This document shows, in pieces, positions 17,573 to 26,725 of a stretch of 64,000 nt of DNA. Location of the stretch: the NCBI GenBank assembly GCA_002338515.1, contig DDIL01000172.1:1-64000 (forward strand), written 5' to 3'. The notes below the pieces were generated by a model. The model was not told the DNA's origin. It was given only the letters and a program-made list of their open reading frames with translations, and made no database searches. A program made the translations under genes and the position numbers. The stretch is from Glaciecola sp. UBA1851 (GTDB lineage Bacteria; Pseudomonadota; Gammaproteobacteria; Enterobacterales; Alteromonadaceae). Position 1 is the stretch's first letter; every line of letters begins with the position of its first letter.

Positions 17573-18090
17573 AACGAGAGGGATGATATTCAGCATTGCC
17601 ATCCGACGACTTTTGCAATACCGTTTTCTTTAATTTCATTAAACAATAAAACTTTTTAGTGCCTTTATAATTTAATTTTAACCGTATTTATATATAAATG
17701 TATGGAAAGTTGCTTACTGTAAAGGATAATAATTTTTCTCTTTCGTAATCAATTTTTATTCAAACTATTTACAACCCTTTTCTAAACCTTAACTCCATCA
17801 TATTGGCTATTTGTGTACACATAATAACGATTCCAAACCCAGTGCATAATTATACAAACACATACCATTGTAGATTCATAAAATTACGATAAGCCAATCG
17901 AAACAGATGTTTTTATCCAAAAAACAGCTTAAGCATTCTAATTATGATAAGGGAATGATTAAAATTGCCGATAATTACATCAAAGATTCAACATACTGTC
18001 ACATTACTGTAATATTAATATGATTTCAGTTGAGTATTTTGTTATTTTAATCTATACTTTGTACCAATTCACCTGATGTAAGGAATTAAG
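17573..18090. other. 518-bp intergenic region after cysH
   Basis: AT-rich, with no gene and no convincing terminator. A weak GGATG...CATCC repeat sits just after cysH. The last 80 bp must hold the promoter of the following small secreted-protein gene, whose ribosome site AAGGA is at about 18080-18084. Confidence 0.5.
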
Positions 18091-18423
18091 ATGAAGAAAA
18101 CAATAGGAAGATTCTCTTCCAATATATTAATGTTAAGCGCGGTATGTTTATCAGCGCCATCTTTTGCAGATTCTGAAAGCGTTGGTGACAAAGCAACTTT
18201 TGAGTGTATGAATAAGAAAACATTCGCCATAGATGAAACTTGCATGTCAAAAAGCATTGAAAATAACTTTGCTTTTCAAAAAGCGCAAAACTTGTTAGTA
18301 CAGAAAGCCGAAGAAACAAACGATAGAGTAATGGCTACAATGACATTTGATAGTCGAAATATGACTATTAAAATAGTCGCATATAAAGATGCGACGTTAG
18401 CAAAAGCTGATACTCAAAAATAA
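18091..18423 (+). CDS. small secreted protein with two cysteines
   Basis: 110 residues. A signal peptide ends in SFA (cleavage after about residue 26, before DSESVGDK). The mature part has two cysteines, in FECMNKKTFAIDETCMSKSIENNF, that are probably disulfide-bonded in the periplasm, then an amphipathic segment and a basic end. The central FAFQKAQNLLVQKAEE helix and the NMTIKIVAYKD strand are the only notable structure. I do not recognise a family. A strong AAGGA ribosome site and a downstream terminator support a real, single-gene transcript. Confidence 0.75.
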   Translation: MKKTIGRFSSNILMLSAVCLSAPSFADSESVGDKATFECMNKKTFAIDETCMSKSIENNFAFQKAQNLLVQKAEETNDRVMATMTFDSRNMTIKIVAYKDATLAKADTQK

Positions 18424-18440
18424 AATTAGACTTACTAGAG

Positions 18441-18465
18441 GCCTCTTGTTTTCAAGGGGCTTTTT
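18441..18465 (+). terminator. intrinsic terminator after the small secreted-protein gene
   Basis: GCCTCTTG (18441-18448) pairs with CAAGGGGC (18453-18460), with one G-T pair and a TTTT loop, and is followed by TTTTT. Confidence 0.9.
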
Positions 18466-18962
18466 AATTTTTAATTTTTAATGACTAATAATGCCGCTGA
18501 TTACTTATCGTTAATGCCCTCCTAATAAATCCACAATACTGTTTCTGTTTCATATAATCACCCTATCAAGCTCTCATTAATCTCTCAATTCAAAGAGCGA
18601 ACACATCAACTTTAACAATTAAATCAGAAACCTACCATAATACATAGATAGTTCAATTTTATTACTAAGCCCTTATTAAATGAGATAATTATACTGATAC
18701 GAACATATACGTATGTATTAATATACATACTTAATGTTATAAGAAGGGAAATATCCAAACTAATTAATCTTTAAATCCACGCGAATACTCACCTAAATTA
18801 GTATATTATTCTTATTGCGCATAATAACAATTAATAAAAGCCAATGTGTTTAAAAACTAGAAAAGTTAAATACCGCTCTACTAATCATGAGTAAGAACAA
18901 TAATTTTCAGGCTTTTGATATTATAAAACTGTATATTTTTATTAGTACTTATACATAAAATA
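18466..18962. other. AT-rich intergenic region upstream of the GGDEF gene
   Basis: No gene is seen. The stretch is extremely AT-rich. It contains a short hairpin, GTATGTAT (18711-18718) with ATACATAC (18723-18730), around TAAT. No convincing ribosome site occurs before the downstream ATG. The length suggests a long leader or multiple regulatory sites for the diguanylate cyclase, but nothing specific can be named. Confidence 0.4.
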
Positions 18963-21116
18963 ATGATTAAGACGGATTTTAGCCAACCCAAAAAGCCTGA
19001 AAACGAAATCAATACGTTTTTCGCTTTACCTACGGTCTTATATGGACTGAATTTTGGTGTGCTTGGTGGAATGTCAAATGCTCTACTGAATGTAAATTTC
19101 TTTGGAGATTTCGGCCTTTTATTCGGACAAATATTCGTACTATTTTGCTTGATTACCAGGGGTTTAAATGCGGCTATCATTGCAGCATTCATTTCTTCGG
19201 TAGCAGGTGCTATTTTTTCCCAAGATCCCTTTTTAATCGCTATTCTATTGCTTGAAATGCTTTTTGTTCATGTGGCGATGCGAAAAGGTTACTTCCTATT
19301 TCAAGCAGTAATGATCTATTGGTTAATTATTGGCCTTCCTTTATACATATTCTTGCATGCCATAACTACTTTTGCATCTGCTGAAATACTCTTTATTAGT
19401 GCAGTCACACGGGCAATTAATGGCTTAATTTGTGTATCAGTTGTTGCGATGTTTTGCTGGTTCTTACCGTCACACTTCATATATAAAAAGTATTACGCTA
19501 GCCCTCCTCAACTATCTTCTCTTATATTTTCATTATGTATGCTTACGATATCACTACCTGCAATGGTAATTGCGCTATTTTTTATATGGCAATCCACTGC
19601 ACACAATGAAATGAACTTGCAACAAACAATGAATAATCAAGCATTGCAATTAACATCCGCTAATGACATAGAATTAAAGCGACATCTTAATAGCTTAATG
19701 ACCATAGGGAAAGTGCTCGAAACAAATCCTACAGCCCGTCTACAGCCTTTACTAACCGCAACTGAACAGAATTATGACCTTTTTGAAAGTATGATTATTG
19801 CGGATAAATTTGGTAAAGTTTTAAGAGCAGCACCCAGTCAATATAGCATTAAGCTAAATGAACTATCACACGCAAGTATAAACAATCGAGACTATTTTGA
19901 AAAAGCTCAGACTGCTAAGCTTCCCTTCATTCACGACGCGTTAGTTGGTAAAGGCTTTGGTCCCAGAGTGATTATATGCTTTGTGGCGCCCATTGTTGAC
20001 AAGGGAGTGTTTAATGGATTAGTACAAGGCGCAATGACCCTAGAAAGCCTTGAAGAATTTAATACAAAACACGTTACTGATGCATTCTACTTCGTGATCA
20101 ATGACCAAAAAGGAAGAATAATTGCGAGTTCTAGTGAGCTCAAATTATTGCAAATGTCTAACTTCGATATTCAACCATATAAAAACGCCCTAATAAATAG
20201 AATTCCGTCAATGATAGTAGGAGATGAAGAATATTTATTTGCTCAAGACACAACTATGAATGGCTGGAAGATCACTATTTTAGTTTCACCAAATACCATC
20301 ACTTCGAAGTTGGTCACCTATTTCTTCATTCTTATTATCGCAACTATATTCGTACTTACAGCATTTGCTTTAGTTGCAAAATCCTTGTCCAAAAAAATCA
20401 CAAAACCATTGGTTGATATAGCAGACAATTTCCCCAATGCAGAGTTCCACCCCAAAATAATACGGGAGTCTCAAGTAAGTTCAGAAATGGTGAAACTGAC
20501 ACACAAGTTGATTGACTCTCACGAAGTTATGTCGAACTTTCATCAACAATTATCTGAACAAGTACATGTAAAAACAAAACAATTAAAGCAATTAAACCAG
20601 GAGCTTTATTCTATTGCTCAAAAAGACTCATTAACTCAACTTCTAAATAGAGCTGGGTTTAATAGACTGGCCATTACCTCTTACAGGAATTGCGTACGAA
20701 ATAATATTCCAATGTCATTAATTATTATGGATATCGATTATTTTAAACGTATCAATGACACATATGGACACCCTTTTGGAGATATTTGCATTGTTGCGGT
20801 GGCTAAAACAATCCAAAAACACTGTAAAAGAGACACTGACATTATTGGAAGGTTTGGCGGAGAAGAGTTTATTATTATGATTTCAGGTGGTGAAATTGAT
20901 GAACATGTTGCAAGGATTTCTTTGATTAAAAATGAAATTCAAGGACTGGAGTTTAAAAAAGATGAAGAAATTGTCACTATGACTATTAGCGCAGGTATTG
21001 CTAGCTTGTCAGAGGATTTCTCGATGGATTTCGAAGATTTAATTCAAGTTGCAGATGCCCAACTTTATAATAGTAAAAGAAATGGTCGAAATAGAATCTC
21101 CACAAAACAACAATGA
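18963..21116 (+). CDS. membrane-bound diguanylate cyclase (GGDEF) with N-terminal multi-TM and Cache-like sensor
   Basis: 717 residues. A MASE-like block of about six hydrophobic segments covers residues 25-170. A membrane segment at about 185-210, an extracytoplasmic Cache-like sensor (about 215-445) with NNRDYFEKA and GWKITILV, and another membrane segment (about 450-475) follow. A short HAMP/linker and helix lead to the GGDEF domain (about 560-717). The active site GGEEF at 632-636 is intact, as is DIDYFKRINDTYGHPFGD. An RDTD I-site at 623-626 lies five residues before GGEEF, so feedback inhibition by c-di-GMP is expected. No EAL domain is present. It would turn an external signal into c-di-GMP. 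Start site support is weak. Confidence 0.93.
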   Translation: MIKTDFSQPKKPENEINTFFALPTVLYGLNFGVLGGMSNALLNVNFFGDFGLLFGQIFVLFCLITRGLNAAIIAAFISSVAGAIFSQDPFLIAILLLEMLFVHVAMRKGYFLFQAVMIYWLIIGLPLYIFLHAITTFASAEILFISAVTRAINGLICVSVVAMFCWFLPSHFIYKKYYASPPQLSSLIFSLCMLTISLPAMVIALFFIWQSTAHNEMNLQQTMNNQALQLTSANDIELKRHLNSLMTIGKVLETNPTARLQPLLTATEQNYDLFESMIIADKFGKVLRAAPSQYSIKLNELSHASINNRDYFEKAQTAKLPFIHDALVGKGFGPRVIICFVAPIVDKGVFNGLVQGAMTLESLEEFNTKHVTDAFYFVINDQKGRIIASSSELKLLQMSNFDIQPYKNALINRIPSMIVGDEEYLFAQDTTMNGWKITILVSPNTITSKLVTYFFILIIATIFVLTAFALVAKSLSKKITKPLVDIADNFPNAEFHPKIIRESQVSSEMVKLTHKLIDSHEVMSNFHQQLSEQVHVKTKQLKQLNQELYSIAQKDSLTQLLNRAGFNRLAITSYRNCVRNNIPMSLIIMDIDYFKRINDTYGHPFGDICIVAVAKTIQKHCKRDTDIIGRFGGEEFIIMISGGEIDEHVARISLIKNEIQGLEFKKDEEIVTMTISAGIASLSEDFSMDFEDLIQVADAQLYNSKRNGRNRISTKQQ

Positions 21117-21223
21117 CGTAATTTTATTTTTCATAATAAATATCAGTGACACGCTCATGACAAAATAGGATATAAATAATATTTGTACTATACTACTCAA
21201 GTCGTACTAGTTTTTAATTTGTT

Positions 21224-22135
21224 ATGAAATCAATTTTTTACTGCATAAACGGAAGTGTAGCCGTTAGTCTTTATTTTTTGAATACTATTTTTTGGTTTAT
21301 TCCGATAATCTTTCTATCTCTTTTTAAGCTTATCCCGCTAAGAACTTCACAAACTTGGCTATCTAAATTAGTTGACCAGTGCGCCACTAACTGGATCAGT
21401 ATCAATACATTTAACCAATATATTTTTTCTCGAACACAAATTGAAACTAACCTCCCCCATAAGTTATCCGACGATAAATGGTACTTAGTTATTGCCAATC
21501 ATCAGTCTTGGGTGGATATTCTAGTGCTTCAACGAATTTTTAATAGAAAAATTCCCTTTCTTAAATTTTTTTTAAAGCATAACCTTATATATGTTCCCTT
21601 TCTTGGCCTAGCTTGGTGGGGCTTAGATTTTCCATTTATGAAACGTTATAGCCGAGCTTTTTTGAAAAAAAATCCGCATTTAAGGGGCAAGGACCTTGAA
21701 ACAACTAAAAAGGCTTGTCAAAAATTTGAGAATACGCCTGTTAGTATTATGAATTTTGTTGAAGGCACACGATTTCAACCATTAAAACTAAAACATCCCA
21801 ATACTGCAAAACTCGGCCTAAAAAACACCCTCGCTCCTAAATCAGGTGGAATTGCATTTGTGCTCAATGCCATGGGACAAAGACTTACAGAAATAGTAAA
21901 TGTAACTATTTACTATCCAAAAGGTATACCGAACTATTGGGATTTTGCATGTGGCAGAGTTAAGTACATAAAAGTAGAAATTGATACCATAAACGTTAAA
22001 ACACTTTACGCTCAAGGGTACTATTCAGATAAGTACTTTGATTGCGAAAAACAAAAAATACAATTTCAAACTTACTTAAACAAATTGTGGCAAGAAAAAG
22101 ATGCCAGACTGGCAGCTATGCAAGAGAAAAGTTGA
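21224..22135 (+). CDS. YihG/PlsC-type lysophospholipid acyltransferase, copy 1
   Basis: 303 residues. It has an N-terminal membrane segment (about 12-38) and the acyltransferase motifs NHQSWVD (H-x4-D, catalytic), the CoA/ACP-site stretch FFLKHNLIYVPFLGLAWWGLDFPF read over residues 110-135, FMKRYSR, and FVEGTRF. This is the pattern of E. coli YihG and related 1-acyl-glycerophosphate acyltransferases, with an expected role in remodelling the sn-2 chain of phospholipids. It is followed after 4 bp by a paralogue. The substrate is not determinable from sequence. Confidence 0.88.
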   Translation: MKSIFYCINGSVAVSLYFLNTIFWFIPIIFLSLFKLIPLRTSQTWLSKLVDQCATNWISINTFNQYIFSRTQIETNLPHKLSDDKWYLVIANHQSWVDILVLQRIFNRKIPFLKFFLKHNLIYVPFLGLAWWGLDFPFMKRYSRAFLKKNPHLRGKDLETTKKACQKFENTPVSIMNFVEGTRFQPLKLKHPNTAKLGLKNTLAPKSGGIAFVLNAMGQRLTEIVNVTIYYPKGIPNYWDFACGRVKYIKVEIDTINVKTLYAQGYYSDKYFDCEKQKIQFQTYLNKLWQEKDARLAAMQEKS

Positions 22136-22139
22136 CTAC

Positions 22140-23027
22140 ATGCACAAAATTAAACCAATCATTATTTTTACTATTCATATCATATTACAACTCGCCAATA
22201 TGTCCTTGTGGGGCGGGCTTATCATTATATTTGGTTTGCTACGATTTTTATTGCCAATTAAAGTCATAAATCAAGTGCTATTGAAACTCATGCATCGTTT
22301 ATATCTGTCATTTGGGATTATAAGCGTAGCAATGATTAAAATATTTAATCCAATTGAGATTCAAATTGATATTGATGAGCCGCTTTCAAAACAAAAATGG
22401 TACTTAATAACAGTAAACCATATTAGTTACTTAGACATTATATTGTTAATCGATTTTTGCGCCCCACGAATCCCACCGCCAAAATTTTTTTTAAAGAAAG
22501 AGCTGATATGGCTGCCTTTTGTAGGATTGTCTGCTTGGGCACTTGATATGCCTTTTATGCGCAGGTATTCAAAGGCTTTTATAGATAAACATCCTCATCT
22601 GAAAGGAAAAGATATTCAGGCGACTAAAAAATCTTGTGAAAAATATATAAATACACCTACTACAGTCATAAACTTCGTAGAAGGGACGCGATTCACCAAA
22701 AAGAAACATAAAGAAAAACAAAGTCCGTTTTCACATCTTTTACGCCCAAAGGCTGGTGGTATAGCCTTTACTCTGAATGCGATGGGAGAATTATTTAGCA
22801 ATATATTAGACATTACTCTAGCCTACCCTGATTCATCGCATCCAATGATGGATATGCTAAGTGGGAAGATGACCAAAATAGTTATTGACGTAAGAACTAT
22901 GGATGTGTCAAATGAGTTAATTGGCGACTATTTTGAAAATAAACATTTTCAAACTAAATTCCAAATTTGGATAAATGCATTATGGACAGCGAAAAACGAA
23001 AAAATACGAAAATGGATGACTAATTAA
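22140..23027 (+). CDS. YihG/PlsC-type lysophospholipid acyltransferase, copy 2
   Basis: 295 residues from the ATG at 22140, 4 bp after the previous stop; an ATG at 22101 would overlap copy 1 by 35 bp and add 13 polar residues, so I reject it. The N-terminus is hydrophobic. The motifs are NHISYLD (H-x4-D), FFLKKELIWLPFVGL, FMRRYSKAF, FVEGTRF and AGGIAFTLNAMGE. It is clearly a paralogue of copy 1 across the whole length and closer to E. coli YihG in the KKHKEKQSPFSHLL region. It lies 1 bp before a mechanosensitive channel gene, giving a three-gene membrane operon. Confidence 0.88.
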   Translation: MHKIKPIIIFTIHIILQLANMSLWGGLIIIFGLLRFLLPIKVINQVLLKLMHRLYLSFGIISVAMIKIFNPIEIQIDIDEPLSKQKWYLITVNHISYLDIILLIDFCAPRIPPPKFFLKKELIWLPFVGLSAWALDMPFMRRYSKAFIDKHPHLKGKDIQATKKSCEKYINTPTTVINFVEGTRFTKKKHKEKQSPFSHLLRPKAGGIAFTLNAMGELFSNILDITLAYPDSSHPMMDMLSGKMTKIVIDVRTMDVSNELIGDYFENKHFQTKFQIWINALWTAKNEKIRKWMTN

Positions 23028-23028
23028 A

Positions 23029-24270
23029 ATGTCAGAAGAACAGTTAAATATACAGCGAAATATTATAGAGTTAATGAATAGTGCAGGACTCTCTGTATCT
23101 CCAGATAGCTGGTATTATATTTCGTTAGCATTATTAATATTAGTTGTCAGCTCGTTTATTGCTCACATCACTGCGAAATTAGTGCTTAGTTTTAAAGTAA
23201 CACGCTTGGTAAACCTTACAAAGAACAAATGGGATGATGAATTATTAAGCTGCGGGGTATTTAGAAGACTGGCTCATTTTGCCCCAGCAACCACATTCTA
23301 TTTCGGTAAATACTTTTTATTTGAGCCAGAATCCAATTATTTCCTTCTTATTACCAACTTAACTAATCTGTATATTGCGATCACCTTTTATATGGTAATC
23401 AATGCATTACTTACAGCAATAGAGTCAATTTATAATCAATCAAGTTTATCAAAGAAAGCGCCTATAACTGGATTTATTCAAGTTGCCCGACTGCTCATCA
23501 CGATTGGTTTAATTTTCTTAGTTATTTCGTTATTACTAGGGAAAAGCCCTATTTACTTATTGTCAGGCCTTACAGCAATAGCGGCTGTACTGCTATTGAT
23601 ATTTAGAGATACTATCTTAGGTTTCGTTGCAGGCATTCAAATAGCTGCGAATAGAATGTTCAACACAGGTGATTGGATTGAAATCCCAAAGTTTGGCGTT
23701 GATGGCGATATTATACAGATTGGACTAACCGTCGTAAAAGTACAAAATTGGGATAAAACCATTTCAACTATACCGACTTATACACTCACTACAGATGCGG
23801 TAAAAAACTGGCGAGGTATGCAAGAGTCTGGTGGACGGAGAATTAAGCGTTCTATCCATATTGATATTCGCAGCATATCGTTTTCGTCGAAAGAACAACT
23901 CATTGAGTGGAAAAAATTAAGACTATTGAAACACTACTTACAAGAAAAGGAAGGGGAGTTAGTAGAAGATTCGAAGAATTGTGAAAAACATCAAGATGAT
24001 GTAATTAATTCTAGAAAGTTAACAAATATTGGAACATTTAGAGCATACGTGCGGGAATATTTGAAAAAACATCCCGACGTACATAAAGATTTAACACATA
24101 TGGTAAGGCAACTAGCCCCAACAGAAATTGGTTTACCATTAGAAGTATATTGCTTCAGTAACAAACAGGCTTGGGTTGATTACGAGCACGTTCAATCTGA
24201 AATATTTGATCACTTACTATCTATTTTGCCTGTATTTGGCCTGAAAGTGTATCAAAGGGTGTCTAATTAA
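23029..24270 (+). CDS. ybdG: MscS-family mechanosensitive channel, YbdG type (MscM)
   Basis: 413 residues, the length of E. coli YbdG. It has five hydrophobic segments (near 30-50, 75-95, 100-125, 145-170, 175-195). The pore helix and beta domain include LSGLTAIAAVLLLIFRDTILGFVAGIQ over 180-208, DWIEIPKFGVDGDI, VQNWDKTISTIPTYTL and NWRGMQESGGRRIKRSI, almost identical in pattern to YbdG. YbdG gives the miniconductance MscM activity and releases osmolytes at low osmolarity. It follows an acyltransferase by 1 bp; tension sensing and lipid remodelling in one operon is a suggestive pairing. Its 3' end overlaps the convergent small membrane-protein gene by 4 bp. Confidence 0.92.
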   Translation: MSEEQLNIQRNIIELMNSAGLSVSPDSWYYISLALLILVVSSFIAHITAKLVLSFKVTRLVNLTKNKWDDELLSCGVFRRLAHFAPATTFYFGKYFLFEPESNYFLLITNLTNLYIAITFYMVINALLTAIESIYNQSSLSKKAPITGFIQVARLLITIGLIFLVISLLLGKSPIYLLSGLTAIAAVLLLIFRDTILGFVAGIQIAANRMFNTGDWIEIPKFGVDGDIIQIGLTVVKVQNWDKTISTIPTYTLTTDAVKNWRGMQESGGRRIKRSIHIDIRSISFSSKEQLIEWKKLRLLKHYLQEKEGELVEDSKNCEKHQDDVINSRKLTNIGTFRAYVREYLKKHPDVHKDLTHMVRQLAPTEIGLPLEVYCFSNKQAWVDYEHVQSEIFDHLLSILPVFGLKVYQRVSN

Positions 24271-24470
24271 GCAGTAGCAAACGCTAATAGACCCATTATA
24301 GCTAAACCTGAAATCCCAAAGAACCCAAATTCAATTCTTTCTTTTAATGCGTCAGCGCCTTTCTTTTCACTAAGAAACGCCATTACAATACAAGATATCC
24401 CAAGAACTAAAGCAAGCATCATCAGCCCAAATAAAATAGTGTCCGCCACTACCAATAAAGTTTCTAACAT
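24267..24470 (-). CDS. small two-helix inner-membrane protein
   Basis: 67 residues from the ATG at 24470. This start has a GGAG 9 nt upstream and is preferred over a TTG at 24485, which is itself part of that ribosome site. Two hydrophobic helices (about 7-31 and 47-66) flank a charged cytoplasmic loop, SEKKGADALKERIE. I recognise no family. It is convergent with, and overlaps by 4 bp, the mechanosensitive channel gene. Its function is unknown. Confidence 0.7.
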   Translation of the reverse strand: MLETLLVVADTILFGLMMLALVLGISCIVMAFLSEKKGADALKERIEFGFFGISGLAIMGLLAFATA

Positions 24471-24818
24471 AAAAAGATTCTCCAATTTGAATGGCGCTAT
24501 TATGCAATAAACGCTTGTAGAAACCTAGGTTCATTAGACTTTTTTACAGTTGTTTATGATCTTAGTCAAATATACGAACTTTTTAGTAATTTATTAAATT
24601 AATAGGCTATTTTATATTTAACATTCTATATGAGATTTTTATCTTATTGTTTTAATTGAATAAAAATACTGGCATTTTATTTGCTATCCCACAGTAAAGA
24701 CATAATCAGTTTGCCTAAATGTTTACTTTTGGTTTAACTAAACCACTAGACTTAATGCAATTTAAGATAAAAGTCTTATAACGTTTACCATACAAATTAA
24801 AATTTCCAAGGAATCAAT
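24471..24818. other. 348-bp intergenic region between divergent small membrane and YggN-like genes
   Basis: AT-rich and without a gene. It must hold two divergent promoters. The AAGGA ribosome site of the YggN-like gene is at about 24809-24813. Confidence 0.5.
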
Positions 24819-25616
24819 ATGAAATATATATCACTTATAGCTGGAACATTTGCTTTTTCATGCGTCGCAAGCCAACCAGCGTTTGCTCACAATGATTTCC
24901 ACTTAAATTGCGAAACGAATGTATCTGGTAATATTAGCTTTGCAAATAATGAGCTTACCGTGGTATCAGAAGGTGGGAAAACCATACTTTTTAAACCAAC
25001 AGGCCTAGTGACGGTTGATGGCAATTCACTAAATTTAAATAGTCGTGAACAAAAATTAGCTAAGACCTATTATTCTGATGTGGAAGCAAGCATTCCTATG
25101 GTTGTAGATATTACCGTAGAAGCACTCAATATCACTAAAGTTGCCCTTACTGAAGTATTTAAAGGTTTTTTGGGGGAGCAAAGTGAGTTACCGAACCTTA
25201 TTGATAATAAACTAACAAATGCAACTAAGGCGATAGAAGATCACGTTTATCAAAACCCAGACTCCTTAACGTTCAACTCGACCTATTTATCTGAGGATTT
25301 AGGTTTCGATGAGTCGCTAGATCAAGAAATAGACGAGATAAAAGAGGAATTAATTAGCTCAATGATGGGACAAATTCTTATATCAATGGGGCAATCGTTA
25401 TTTTCTGGTGATACCGATTTTAGTGATTTTGAGCAAAGAATGGAGAAAATGGGAGAAGAAATTGAGCAAAAAGCCGACATTATGAGCAAAGCACTAGAAG
25501 AAAAAGCAGAATTGTTGTGTGAAAAGATGCAGCGCTTAAATACTACTGAAAATGAATTAAGTAAAATTGACGGGTTGAGTGAGTTAAATCTAATAGATTT
25601 ACAAAATAAAGCCTAA
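24819..25616 (+). CDS. YggN/DUF2884 family periplasmic protein
   Basis: 265 residues with a signal peptide (cleavage after AFA, residue 23). The mature chain begins HNDFHLNCETNVSGNI and matches the DUF2884 (YggN) family pattern: a first strand-rich third with NELTVVSEGGKTILF, a YYSDVEASIPMVVDITVEAL stretch, then a highly charged helical second half with EIEQKADIMSKALEEKAELLC and a cysteine pair with the one near the N-terminus (C31 and C-terminal LLCEKM). Family function is unknown. A clear ribosome site and a downstream terminator make it a single-gene unit. Confidence 0.85.
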   Translation: MKYISLIAGTFAFSCVASQPAFAHNDFHLNCETNVSGNISFANNELTVVSEGGKTILFKPTGLVTVDGNSLNLNSREQKLAKTYYSDVEASIPMVVDITVEALNITKVALTEVFKGFLGEQSELPNLIDNKLTNATKAIEDHVYQNPDSLTFNSTYLSEDLGFDESLDQEIDEIKEELISSMMGQILISMGQSLFSGDTDFSDFEQRMEKMGEEIEQKADIMSKALEEKAELLCEKMQRLNTTENELSKIDGLSELNLIDLQNKA

Positions 25617-25690
25617 ATCACTAGTCGTTTCAAAAAGATAAATTGGTACATCTTGTTAGTTTAACAAAATACTATTTAAAACCTTCAACA

Positions 25691-25721
25691 AAGCGTACTA
25701 CATAATTGAGTACGCTTTTTT
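25691..25721 (+). terminator. intrinsic terminator after the YggN-like gene
   Basis: AAGCGTACT (25691-25699) pairs perfectly with AGTACGCTT (25709-25717) around a 9-nt loop and is followed by TTTTTATT. Confidence 0.92.
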
Positions 25722-25792
25722 ATTGGCTATTTGATAAGGTTATGTAAACAGTTTAAGAAACCTCATGAACAAGAATATAGGAAATGTAATAA

Positions 25793-26689
25793 ATGCACTT
25801 AAATACACCTGTTCATTCAACCTTTGTATACATTGTAGGTTTAGGTTGGCTAGGTACACCATTAGCAACTAAACTGCTAAATTACGACTACCAAGTTAGC
25901 GGGACCGTTCGTAGCATTTCGAAACAAAGTCAACTTAAATCTAGAAATTTAAACGCAGATATACTCAATCTAACACCAACGGAATCGGTTGATTACACTA
26001 AATTGACTAACTTTGAAGAGGGTATTCAGCACTCGAAACAAAATATTGTGGTGATAAATATTCCGCCAGGTCGTCAATCGTTTAATAAAGATGCGCACGT
26101 ACAAAATATGAAGGCATTGATAGACTATTTTATCAATAAGGGAGTGGACAAACTTATTTTTATCAGTACGACCTCGGTTTATGGTAATGCAAAGAGCACA
26201 GTTAATTTACAAACCGCAGTACAACCCCAAACAGATTCAGCTCAAGCTCATGTTGAAATTGAAAATTATATTCTTAAAAATTATTGTACAAGGGGTTTAA
26301 TTGTTAGGCCTGCAGGTTTAGTTGGACCAAATATCGATGGTACTTTCCGCCATCCGGTTTATACATTAGTAAAAAAAGAAAAAATAAAAAATGGGCTAGA
26401 GCCAGTCAATTTAGTTCATCAGGAAGATTTAATAAACGCAATTATAAGATCGATTGCTATAGATATTACTGGGAAAGGGATTAACTTAGCGTGTTTAGAT
26501 AACCCTACTAAGCAGGATTACTATACTTGGTGTGCGACGAAGCTGGCATTGCCAACTCCATATTTTGAAAATGATCAATTGAAAGTGAACACAGGTAAAA
26601 AAATTGATGCATCCGAGAGCTTAAAAATGTTGGGTAACCTAAAGTTAGGTTACCCAAGTGTTTTTGATTTACTCAATAAATCAGAATAG
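25793..26689 (+). CDS. YeeZ-like NAD(P)-binding Rossmann-fold protein
   Basis: 298 residues of the extended-SDR type. The nucleotide-binding GLGWLGTP is at 16-23, with GTVRS at about 37-41. A catalytic-region STTSVYG (about 126-132) follows, but the usual YxxxK is not evident, as in YeeZ-type members. VRPAGLVGPN and LVHQEDL match the family. The substrate is unknown. A perfect 13-bp inverted repeat lies inside the last coding part. It stands alone between a terminator and the convergent transporter gene. Confidence 0.8.
   Translation: MHLNTPVHSTFVYIVGLGWLGTPLATKLLNYDYQVSGTVRSISKQSQLKSRNLNADILNLTPTESVDYTKLTNFEEGIQHSKQNIVVINIPPGRQSFNKDAHVQNMKALIDYFINKGVDKLIFISTTSVYGNAKSTVNLQTAVQPQTDSAQAHVEIENYILKNYCTRGLIVRPAGLVGPNIDGTFRHPVYTLVKKEKIKNGLEPVNLVHQEDLINAIIRSIAIDITGKGINLACLDNPTKQDYYTWCATKLALPTPYFENDQLKVNTGKKIDASESLKMLGNLKLGYPSVFDLLNKSE
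26630..26657. repeat. perfect 13-bp inverted repeat inside the 3' end of the YeeZ-like gene
   Basis: TTGGGTAACCTAA (26630-26642) and TTAGGTTACCCAA (26645-26657) flank a 2-bp centre. They encode LGNLKLGYPS and end about 32 bp before the stop. A short TTTTT follows 3 bp later. This could form a strong hairpin in mRNA or a protein-binding palindrome in DNA. Confidence 0.8.
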
Positions 26690-26704
26690 TTAAATATTGA
26701 TCTT

Positions 26705-26725
26705 GATTAGCTAACTTAGCTAATC
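26705..26725. repeat. perfect 10-bp inverted repeat at the end of the NSS transporter gene
   Basis: GATTAGCTAA (26705-26714) and TTAGCTAATC (26716-26725) are separated by one base. The palindrome includes the transporter stop codon (26716-26718). No T-run follows on either strand, so an intrinsic terminator is doubtful. Confidence 0.7.
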
